From Capsaspora owczarzaki ATCC 30864 (Eukaryota; Opisthokonta; Filasterea): DNA of 64,000 nt. A program made the translations under genes and the position numbers. The notes beneath the pieces were generated by a model that was not told where the DNA came from, searched no databases, and worked only from the letters and a program-made list of their open reading frames with translations. The DNA is taken from contig NW_011887293.1 of the NCBI RefSeq assembly GCF_000151315.2, positions 1,279,585 through 1,343,584 of the forward strand, written 5' to 3'. Below are positions 21,926-31,893 of the stretch, piece after piece. Position 1 is the stretch's first letter. Each line of letters begins with the position of its first letter.

Positions 21926-24900
21926 ATGCCGGTCATAACTTTGGTCGAAGACCAAATGACCGAAAACCAGAAGCTCTGGTACATGCAAGCCAAGGATGCC
22001 ATTCAGGACCAAAAGTAAGAGTCATCGACAACAGGTACTTCAAACAGACGCCCTCGCAACACTCATGTGTTTTTTTATTGTTGCAGTTGGACCGAGATGG
22101 GACTGTGCGACGAGGAGGCGGAAGCTATCGCGTTGGGATTGATGGCCAACACCAACCTGCTCCAGCTAGAGTAAGTGGCAACTCAACCGACAACCGATGC
22201 CATTCCGGCTTCTTACAAGTGAATCCGACTGTTAGACTGGACGGTAATGGGATTGGCGAGCGTGGTGCCAAGTGTCTGGCCGAAGCACTCGAGAACAATC
22301 GTACGCTGAAGACGCTCAGGCAAGGATACGCTTTGAGAACTCAGTTACAATGCATCCAAGTATACTTACATTGTCGAAACAGCTTGAAGAAGAATCAAAT
22401 TGGCGACAAGGGTGCGATCGCGTTGGCCGAAGCTCTCAAACACGGTTCGACTCTCACCTCTCTGAAGTACGTTCCCTGCATCCCGTTTTCATTTGAGGTT
22501 GTTCTGCTCGGCTAATCTTATGTGCCTGCCTTCAAAATAGTCTGAACTCCAACATGATTACCACAACTGGCTTGATGGCTCTTGCTGACTGTCTCAGTGT
22601 GAACTCCCAGCTCAAAGAGTTGTTGTAAGTCTGTTGAGTAGTGTCGGCAATGTAAGGGTGATGAAATGAAGCCATTTATGCTCACTCTAAAGTGAATTCA
22701 GCTTGGACTGGAATCATATCGATTGTCAGGGTGCGAGGGCGCTTGCGAAGGCCTTGGCCACCAACACGTCACTTCGTCGGCTCGAGTAAGTCGCTGTTCA
22801 TCGGCTTCTCAAAAAGTATCGTTATCGTTCTACTCACGCAAACGCTGACGTTTGACCAGTCTGGAGGCTAATCTTATTCGCCTTGACGGTGGTATTGCCA
22901 TTGCGAAATCGCTCGAGTCCAATTCCGCTCTGGAAGTTTTGAAGTGAGTGGCAGACTCTGCCTCTCAACCGAAACTTTGTGGGTTGACCAGACGACTCAC
23001 TGAAGCTTGTAGCCTGAAAGGGAATCGAGTTGGCAGCACGGGTACGAGTGCGTTCGCGACGGCTCTCAAAGTAAACCGCAAGCTTTGCAAGCTGAAGTGC
23101 GTAGAATCCGCTGCTGCATTCTCGTTCCGTTGCTTGAAATGTCTCTCGCGCTGACCTTGTACTCCACCAACAGTCTGAGTTCGAATGATGTCGGATCGCG
23201 CGGCGCTAAAGCTCTTGGACTCTCGCTCAAGTCCAATATTGGTTTGACCGAACTGTCGTGAGTAAATCCAATGTCGGGAGTGGCGAATGGAGATGCAATC
23301 TTCTCACGAATTGCTCTCTGATGGATGCAGCCTGAGCGACAACGAAATTGATGATGAGGTCGTCAAGGTGCTCAAGACCAACCTCATGCTCTACCCCACA
23401 CTGAAAACGCTCGAGTAAGTGCGCAAATTGAGTCTTTGCACGCAATTCTGGCTTGCCAATCACGTCGCTATGTAGCTTGACTGGGAATCCTAAGATTAGC
23501 ACGACCACGGCTCAAGCCAACGCGTAAGCAACACCGCTTCTCGATTGCACGTTTCCACCACGGCTGTATCACAACACTCACCAACAGCTTGCCTTGCCTC
23601 ACCAGCAATACAGCCCAGCCCGTGATTGAGGTCGAGTCACAGGAGGACCAGCCTCAGGATGAACAGCAGCCTCAGGGAGACCAGACCCAGACGATTGCAG
23701 TTTTGACCTCTGCGGCGGTCGACCCCCAGGATGAGCAGCCCGAGCTCGATGTGAGATTTCTTTTACAGACCTCCAACCTCTAGCGTATGCAATTGGCCAA
23801 ACTCATTGAACTGACTCCTTTTGTTCAGAAACAAGACGTGGACAATGACGACGACGACGAGGAAGCCGATTCTGACGCTAGCCAGCCGTAAGTACATTTT
23901 TGCCAAGCATATTGATTTGCCGGATCGAAATACACTGATACACGATGCATGGTGCGCCCGATTTGTCACCCTTTCCCCCAATGGACAGAATCTTTGATGG
24001 CCCTCCAACAATGGCTCGCACGGAAAGAGCTGCACCTCTGGATCAAGCCGAGCTCAGTGCTCAGTTCTTCCCAAAGCAGCTTGAAGTCGCCAACCGTCTG
24101 TTTGCGCGAATTCAGGAAGTCGTCGACTTGGGCAAATTTACCAGCTTTGAATTTGTCGTGATGGTCCCCAACTTGCTGTCACTGTACTCGCAAACGCTCG
24201 AGCGTCTCGAGAAGGCGTTTCCCACACCCGCGGGGAAGGTTCGCCAAAGCATCTTCCGAGCCAACGAGTCTCCCGACCAGAAGACGGTCTTCGAGCAGTT
24301 TCGTGAACGCGTGCTCAACGTGGACAACCAGAAAACCTTGTTCCTCTTCTTGCAAGACGAAGCACACTGGGCAGCTACAGCCCCTGTCAGCCGCATGCGT
24401 TCGCAAGGACAAGCGGCACAGGAGCAAGCCACTGGCACGGAGGCTACTGGCACCGAAGAAAGTGGTGGAGCGGCAGGCAACTACCTCAACGATGCCGACA
24501 TGTGTGCCGCGCCCAATTTGATTCAGCTACTCGTCACTGCCACTCCGTACAACTTGGTCACGAGGAAATCCCGCATTCCAGAGGACAACGTCATTCAGTG
24601 GTTTTCTGAAAGCGACAGCAACATTCCCGCAAACGCAGAGCATTCCGTGTATTACGGCATCCAGAAGTTCCGCAACTACCTTCAAGACGGTCAAGACATG
24701 CAGCAAGGCAAATTTCATTCGCGCCAGGCCACCGAACAGCTGTTACACGCAAACCCGGTCGACTCTCAGCTGTACCACACATGGCGGCGCGGTCGTCGCG
24801 ATGGTGCGGAGAGCGCCCGTGAAAATGGCGACCTCTACAGGCGTCACTTCAACCACTCACAAATTTATGCGCAATCCATTCGTGCTGCTGCTGCCGCTGC

Positions 24901-27900
24901 ATCTGAGCCACCGCCAAGCGGCCAGCACCGTTGTCCCGATACCGATCAAATGATCAAGGAGCTTGTCTCGTGCCAGAATGGAAACGACGGCCGTTCGTTC
25001 ATGATTCTGATTCGAGTTGGTCTGGTCGACGTCGGCCGCAAGCTCAAAGCTGAGCTTATCAAAGCACGAAACGAAGCGCAGCTGCAAGAAAAGTTTGCAG
25101 TGTTGCTTGATGTCGAAGGCAAAGCAAACTTTCTTGGCCAGCTATTGGAATCTGGCCCGTTGGATCCAAACTATTGGCTGACCAAGCTCCGTCGATGGAA
25201 CGATAATGATTCGTTTGTTCCATCGACCTACTCGGACTTGAAAGGCTTGCCCTGTTTGCTGATTCTGTGCGAGAAGGGCAAGATGGGTGACACTTTCCCC
25301 TCCTCTCTTCGCTACTACGACCTGCGCTTGCGCTACTCCGACTCTCGCTCGTTCGTGCGTGCGTCCTTGGAGCAGGACTTGGGACGCGCCTGCCGCTATG
25401 TCGCGGAGCGTGTTACCGACCCGATTCCTGTGATATTGATTCCGCCAAAGCTTCATCGTCAGCTCAAGCTTGAGGAAGGGAGCAACGCGGATCCGTTTGT
25501 CACCCTGCCCTCGGCCGATAATCGCGTCGAACAACTCAATGGATTCAGGCAGCACGCGGAACAGCATCAAGCTTTGACAGAATTGCTGTCGTTGTCTGCG
25601 TACCGACTGCATTGTGACCCAGCGGACAGCCACTACGACAAGGGCAACAGAAGCACGGTCCGCAACCGCTTTCTGCTGTACGGCCGACCCCAGGTGGGAA
25701 AGACTGGTGCCTATTTGGCATTGCTACGTCGTTTCGAAGAACAACTACAGGACGACCAGGACGTCATGGATTGTGCGGAAGATTTGACCGATGCTGCCGA
25801 GGCGATCGATGAACAGCCAGAGGCCAAGGAAGAATCGATCGCAGAAGCGACTGAACATCCAGAACCAATGGCAGTTGATGCGGTGGAAGATGTCGAGGTG
25901 GTCCAAGTGCAGCCAATGCCACCGGCAATCGCCCCCCAAAGCAACCGCGGGGCTTACCCTGAACTTGCAGTCTTGATGGGTCAAGTTGGGCAGCCAGGTG
26001 CAAACCAGCTTGTAGCACCCGCGGCCAGCACGACCTCTACAAATCCCCAGAACCAAGTCCAGAACGGCGACACGGCGGTGAATGTGGCTGCCGCGAGCAA
26101 CGCCTTTGTTCCCAACTACGTCGCTCGCCCTTTCGATCATGCCAGCACTTGCAATGACTGTCGGATGGGCAATTTGGTCGCAGGTGAGGACCTAAAGATT
26201 CCCGGGTCTAGCTGGGATGACTTGGAGCTTCATCTTCCCACCGGCGTTGATGCGTTTGCTCCATGCACGCTGGATCCACTTTTGCAGCAACTAAGGTTCA
26301 AGCCAACTTCATCCAACTGCAAAATGCTCCTGCAAGAGTTTTGCGCGACTCTGGACGTCAAATTCCCCATTTTCGTTGATTCCTTCCAGCGGGCACACTT
26401 GGCTACGCTGAACTGGCGTCACGCTATGGTCAAAGATGTGACGGATCCCGCTTCCATCGCGACCTACCTTCAGATTGTCGTGATTTGTCGAGAGGATCTC
26501 GGTGCCTACCGCAAGGCGTGGCCCCACCTCATCCTGGCCGTGCTGCCCGAGGCAACTGTGCCGGCAACGCAGAATCTCGGGTTTACACGCTACTGCATTC
26601 AGCGCTTTGCCCAGCGCTGCGGATTTGAGTTTGTGTGGATGATGGACGACTTGCTGCACTCTTTCAAGTACCGTGCGCTGGCTCGCGAAACTCTCCTGCA
26701 AGCAGCTTCGAGGCTCGTCCTTGCCTCGGACGCTCAAGCGTCGGAGCCACAACCCGAGTCTGCACAGCAGATTCATGCAATTCTGCAGCAGCTTTTCAAG
26801 GACAATCGTGATCGCATGGAGGCAGCAACAATCACAGCCATTCCCGCTTACTTTGCTCTGCGCCACCTGGAATTGCATCCCAACAAGGACAAGGTTGCAA
26901 TCAGCGGGTTTTCGCGCCCTACGCCACGCAGCAGGGCTCGGCGCATGCAGGATGGATTTTCGCGTCAGCATGTGTATGGCGCCGTTCTGCTCAACATCCG
27001 GCTCGTGGACGAGTCGAACGTTTGGTATCCAAAACACGAAGCCGCTCAGGCAGACGAAGAGTTCAACGCCCGCTGCACCAACAGCGATTTGCTGATTGTC
27101 ATGTACCACCGATTTTCATTCCACACCAAGGAGCTGCGCTCCCGTGAACCTGTGCAATCGCAGTCTCTTCCCAGTGAGCATGCAGTGACACAACCGCATC
27201 TGAACCAGCACAGTGGCAGCGATGCCGCCGTCCAGATGGATGTCGACCCACCTGCCACCCCAAGCACCCCAATCGGCAAAATGTCCGGGACGAGCACGAG
27301 CGTTCCGACTACTCCGAACGGGAAGGCGTTTGGAAATGACAGTGCCCCGTATACTCCAGTCAAAGGGCTTGTTTCAACAACTGGAAAGCGCCCAGCTTTA
27401 GATGTGAGCACCGTTCCTGACACATCGAAAAAACGGCGACCAGACTCTCCAGCCATTGAACTTCCAACGGCTGCCGAGTCAACTGATTCCACAAGCTTGT
27501 CTTTCTTGCAATCCTTGGTGGCAAAGTTCACACGCACGCATGGCAAACCTGCTGAAGCTGCCACCAAGTTAGTCGAATCGACAAATGGCGGGCATCAGCC
27601 TGTGGAACATGAAACGTCCGAGCCAATCAATGGTGATGAGACTGTTACAGTTGGCGACAAGACTATCGGCCTGACTGGACGCCAGGGTGACCGTGCTACA
27701 CCTGAGCCTCTTCCGTTCGATGAGGCTTCGTTCGTGCAAAATCTCGTTGCCAACCTCAAGGCCAGAGAAGTTGCGTCCGCTGAGACAAAGTCACAAAAGG
27801 AGGCCAAGGCGCAGCACCGAGTCCTTCCCGAGAGGCAAGTTTCCAATGGCCCTTCGAGTCCGTCAAGTGTCTCCAATCCGCGTTCACACGTTCTGAACGA

Positions 27901-28390
27901 CCTTCCAAGGCCACAACTCGTAGTTGCGTCGCCATCATCCAGCTCGTTCAGAAAGGGAGCGATGGCCGAAACTGCTGCTGAAAAATCCACCGGGTTTGCG
28001 AGACGAGCTTCAAGTGACACTGAGCGTGAGATGGTGCAAGGCCCTACAAAGCGGCGACTTGATGAGCCCGATATCAGGCCAGTGAAACGCTCGCTCCTTG
28101 AACTGAGCGATTCTGCAATGGCCTCCGAAGCGTCAACCCCTGTTGTCGATGCCACGCAATCATTTCCCATCCTTGCGACGTGCGTCCTTCCCGCGGGCGC
28201 TGCAAACATTCAAGTTCAGTTATGCGACCAGCGATTTTCGTCGATTGGCTTCAAGGGCAACGAGATGTTGATGCAGTACAGCCTGGCAACCCTTCCTGCG
28301 ACGCCCAACGCGACCTCGACTCCCACACGATGCGAGGTGATTCTGGATCCCGAGACAATGGCCGTCAAGATTGTGTTGAAGAGGTCTTGA
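21926..28390 (+). CDS. LRR protein spliced to GREB1-type permuted SF2 helicase + TAGT glycosyltransferase
   Basis: Fourteen exons, 1838 aa in one frame. Exon 1 is 21926-22014. Nine exons of exactly 84 nt (22087, 22236, 22383, 22541, 22702, 22860, 23013, 23174, 23331) each encode one 28-residue RNI-type leucine-rich repeat. Then 23476-23523, 23588-23750, 23829-23887 (acidic linker) and 23989-28390. The large last exon matches GREB1: LFLFLQDEAHW (24340s), APNLIQLLVTATPYNLV (24520s), GLPCLLILCEKG and SLRYYDLRL (25250-25330), SLEQDLGRACRY (25366-25400), then the P-loop GRPQVGKTGAY (25680s), i.e. helicase motifs in the order II-III-V-VI-I. The TAGT-type domain follows (26320-27110; PIFVDSFQRAHL, YRKAWPHLILAVLP, FVWMMDDLL). 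The tail is Thr-Pro-rich and disordered. Alternative: two genes, the first stopping at 23891 and the second starting at 23945. Confidence 0.78.
22320..22382 (+). other. GC-AG intron in the LRR region
   Basis: The third LRR exon ends ACGCTCAG and is followed by GCAAGG. All neighbouring LRR exons end in the same codon phase, and only a GC donor keeps this exon at 84 nt and in frame (TL-S-LKKNQIGDKG). The CAG|GCAAGG context matches the strict consensus of known GC-AG introns. Confidence 0.85.
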
Positions 28391-28839
28391 TCAAAGTCCT
28401 TGGGTTGGTTGTTGTTTTGGTTCTTGGTGTCTTTGAGTGTTTGTGTGCCTGTTTGTTTGCATCTTTGTTTGTTTGTTTCTTTCTTTGTTGGTTTGCATCT
28501 TTGATTCTTGATTGAGATTGGTTGCTTCTTTCTTCGTGCCAGGTTGTTGGCGCACTGAGTAAAGCGGTTTGCATGAACTTTATCTGCATTTGACTGCACG
28601 CACCATCAACCAATAGATCTGCGTGCACAACTCAACTCAGCAGCACTTTAACACACACACAGATCGACACTTGCAGGTACATCCACACTGCACCTGTTCT
28701 CCGGATTGTTCTTGTTCAACCCACGAAAGCTCCATTGATCATCCTCAACACCAACGTTTTCATCCCCGTTTCGTTCTTTTTTTTTTTTTTTTTTTTCCAG
28801 TCCTCCTTTTCTTCACAAAAAACCTCCAACCAAGCAAGG
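28391..28839. other. Intergenic region, GREB1-like / PPIE
   Basis: About 450 bases between two plus-strand genes. A T/G-rich stretch with repeated tttgtttg (28400-28500) probably belongs to the upstream 3' UTR. A T20 tract (28777-28796) ending in CAG lies 40 bases before the PPIE start and looks like a polypyrimidine tract, so a 5' UTR intron is possible. Confidence 0.5.
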
Positions 28840-30389
28840 ATGAGCAGCACGAAGAAGGTGCTTTACGTAGGCAAGTCGACATTGACTTTGAGCTTGCTTT
28901 TTTTTTTTTTCCATTGCTTTTCCATTGCAATCCGACTTCACTCACTCACTCACCCACTCACTGTCTCCACTCAACTGTGTGGTCGCACTGTTTTGCAGGT
29001 GGTCTTGCTGAGGAAGTCGACATCCCGATGCTCACCGCGGCCTTCATCCCGTTCGGCGATCTGGTCGACGTCCAGATGCCCATGGATTACTCGACAGGTA
29101 ACGCACTGCACACTCACTCACTCACTCGCTTGCTCGCACCGTACAGGACCATCAGAGACAAACGCTTCGAGCTATAGCTCGCACAGGCGCATTGTTGCAC
29201 GCCGAACGTACGGATCGCGGCAGCTGGAGCACGAGCCTCCTTGCGCAGAGATCTCTCAATGCGACTTCCATCACTGATCTGATCAGAAGCCTCAACGTTT
29301 GCACCGACCACGACACTCACAAAAGCAGTCAGAGAAGCGATGTGAATGCCAGAAACACTCACTTGGGCTGAACAATCGCCTGTGAATGACAGACAAGCAC
29401 CGTGGATTTGGATTTGTCGAGTTTGAGGACGCAGAAGACGCAGCTGCCGCCATTGACAACATGGACGAAGCAGAGCTCTTTGGCCGTACGATTCGTGTCA
29501 ACGTTGCCAACCCCGCAAAGTATCCAGAGCGTGCGAACAAAGCAGGTAATTTTGGTTTAGCGCGGGTTTCGAGCCTTGATTCTGATTGCCACCTCAAACA
29601 CTCACCCCACCTCCGGTGCATTTTATTTTGCATTGCGCAGTCTGGACAGAGGAAAGTTACTTTGAGCAACAGCAACAAGAGCATGCGTCCAACGATGCCA
29701 CCGCTACCGAGACCAATGCATCGGCTCGTGCTGCATGGCAGGCTGAAGCGGTGCCCGCCGCCGCCGCACCTGCGGTGCCTGCCGCTCCCTCGACTGGTGG
29801 CAACAAGCTTCCTCGCGTGTACATGGACATTAAAATCGGCAGCTCTAAAGCTGGCCGTATCGTAATGGAATTGCGCTCGGACGTCACGCCACGAACCGCG
29901 GAAAACTTTCGACAACTCTGCACTCACAGCAAAGGCTTTGGGTTTAAGGGCAGTTCATTCCATCGTATTATTCCAGACTTTGTAAGATATATTTCAGCGC
30001 AGCAGTTCTCTTTGCCTTTTCTCTCCAACCCCCCCTGTTGTTCACTCTTGTTTTTCATCTTGGACTGCTCTCAGATGTGCCAAGGAGGCGACTTTACTCG
30101 ACACAACGGCACAGGTGGCAAGTCAATATACGGCGAAAAGTTTGCAGACGAGAACTTTACGCTCAAGCACACGGGAGCAGGCACCTTGTCCATGGCCAAC
30201 TCGGGACCAAATTCGAACGGGTCGCAGTTCTTTATGTGCTTGACCAAGACGGACTGGCTGGATGGAAAGCACGTCGTCTTTGGCCAGGTCATTCAAGGCC
30301 TGGATGTTCTTCGGCGCATGGAGGCGCAAGGCGGCGAAAGCGGCAAGACCAAGACCAAAGTTGTGATTGAAGATTGCGGCGAGTTGTAG
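28840..30389 (+). CDS. PPIE: PPIE, RRM-cyclophilin peptidyl-prolyl isomerase E
   Basis: Five exons (28840-28870, 28999-29097, 29393-29545, 29641-29981, 30075-30389) encode 312 aa. The N-terminal RRM has [12 protein letters not shown] (RNP2) and [20 protein letters not shown] (RNP1), nearly identical to human PPIE (CYP33). After an Ala/Pro linker comes a full cyclophilin domain with [29 protein letters not shown] and the [10 protein letters not shown] segment carrying the cyclosporin-contact Trp. In animals PPIE is nuclear, spliceosome-associated and acts with MLL PHD fingers. Intron 1 must use a GC donor to give LYV-GG-LAEE. It converges on TRMT10. Confidence 0.97.
28871..28998 (+). other. 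GC-AG intron 1 of PPIE
   Basis: Exon 1 ends TACGTAG and the intron begins GCAAGTCG. The alternative GT three bases earlier would shift the frame and destroy the invariant RNP2 sequence LYVGGLAEE. AG|GCAAGT is the textbook GC-AG donor context; the acceptor is TTTTGCAG. Confidence 0.9.
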
Positions 30390-30475
30390 TGTTGTTGTTG
30401 CTGATGTTATCAATGAATTAAGAAAGTATTGGTTATCAAACTATGCTGGTGAGTGTGGTGCGGTTGAGACGGGGT

Positions 30476-31650
30476 TCAGAGCGCAGTCGGCTCGTCATCG
30501 AAACCGTCATTGTCGCTGTTCTCGCTGAGGTCGTCGCTGAGGTCGTCGCTGAGGTCGTCGTCATCGTCGTCGTCATCGTCATCACCGTCATCGTCAGTCT
30601 CTCCAGCAGCATCGCCATCATCATCGCCATCATCTTCGTCGTGCTGCTCGGCTTGCCCCTCGAGTTCAATCATGCCTTTGCGCTTTGGAACCTCGTGCCA
30701 CAGCGCGGTCTTCCAGTCTGCACCCGCGCTAACCGTCCCCAGAATGGCAAACACTTGGTTGACGGTGAGAATGGAGCGCGTGGGCAGCTTAAAGTACTGG
30801 CTGATTGGCAGCTTGGCGTGAGCGACACCACGGGCCTCGGCCTCTGCGTAGCACAAGCCCTTGTGCCGATTGTGGTCCACCATCCCGCCAATCACGTAGA
30901 CGCGTGCTGGATCCAGCTCAGTCAGCACGTTGGGCGAGTCTCCAGTGAGATAGACGAGCGACTCGAGCGGAAACAGCTCCGTGTACGGTTCGCGCCGCCG
31001 TTCGATTGGCCATCGCGTGGCTTCTCCTTTGCCAAACGTCTCGATCAACTCCTGCATGCCCGGTCCTATTCCTGCGAGTGACACTCGCAATGGTCGTCGC
31101 AGTCTCTGGTTTGACCCAACGACGTATCGCAGCTGTCTGTGCAAGCAGACCAAGTCGTGCTGGCTCATCCACGGCTCCCAATCGAGATCCACGACAATCC
31201 TTTGATCCGCGAGTGTTGTTCGATCCATATTCACCTGTGTTTGAGGGTTGTTTTCAATTGGAGGTGAAGAACAGTGAGCAACCATGAGGTCTGAGGCGAT
31301 GAGGGGCCCCAAACCCGCCTCCCCCCGCTCCCGCTCCCGCTCCCCCGCCCGCCTTGTTCAGTGCACGATACGAAGCTTGCGAACGCAACTGGTCTACGGG
31401 TGCGCCATGGCGTCGGGGCGCGCAGCCCCTGCGTCGCGCGTGCTTGTCGGCGTTTCTTCTTGCTCAGTCGCAACTCGCGTCGCTTGTCTCGCAGCGCCGC
31501 CAATTCGGTATCAGTCATCACTTGAGGTCCGCGCCGGCCCTTGCGCGCAAACGAGCGATCGGCGCGGGCGGCTTCGGCAGCCACGTCCAGCTCGTCGTCG
31601 TTCACGCCAAGCTCGATTCCAAAGCCAGCAAACCCGGTTTCGTCTTCCAT
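30476..31650 (-). CDS. TRMT10A: tRNA (guanine9-N1) methyltransferase, TRMT10A-like
   Basis: Two exons, 31650-31372 and 31234-30476, give 345 aa in one frame (GTATCG donor, CACAG acceptor; the exact donor is the least certain point). The N-terminus is acidic, then Lys/Arg-rich (RRELRLSKKKRRQAR) as in Trm10 proteins. The SPOUT domain is clear: LVYLTGDSPNVLTELDPARVYVIGG, GGMVDHNRHKGLC (the Trm10 signature), and LPTRSILTVNQVFAIL. The end DWKTALWHEVPKRKG matches TRMT10A, followed by an acidic Asp/Glu-rich tail. The family methylates N1 of G9 in tRNAs. The gene's stop lies 86 bases from the convergent PPIE stop. Confidence 0.92.
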
Positions 31651-31684
31651 TCCGAACGTTGTTTGGACTGAGCTGAGTTGAGTG

Positions 31685-31860
31685 GATTGAATTGCGCTGA
31701 ATTGCGCTGAATTGAACTACATTGAACTGGGTTGAAATAAAAAAGATGGACAACACAACAAACAGTCACCACGATTGAATTGCGCTGAATTGCGCTGAAT
31801 TGAACTACATTGAACTGGGTTGAAATAAAAAAGATGGACAACACAACAAACAGTCACCAC
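31685..31860. repeat. Two tandem 88-bp direct repeats
   Basis: A block starting gattgaattgcgctgaattg and ending agtcaccac occurs twice head to tail, at 31685 and 31773, virtually identical by eye. Each copy contains a shorter internal tandem (gaattgcgct x2). The array lies between the 3' end of the Ldh2-like gene and the 5' end of TRMT10, so one copy boundary may affect the TRMT10 promoter. Confidence 0.9.
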
Positions 31861-31893
31861 GATTTCATCCAACTGAACAAAAGCTTGGAACAT

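Noticed and set aside
23945-23988. ATG at 23945 as the start of an independent GREB1-like gene
   Set aside because: Not fully excluded, but the spliced junction 23887/23989 is favoured because it keeps the frame across 14 exons and because only 54 bases separate the putative stop and start.
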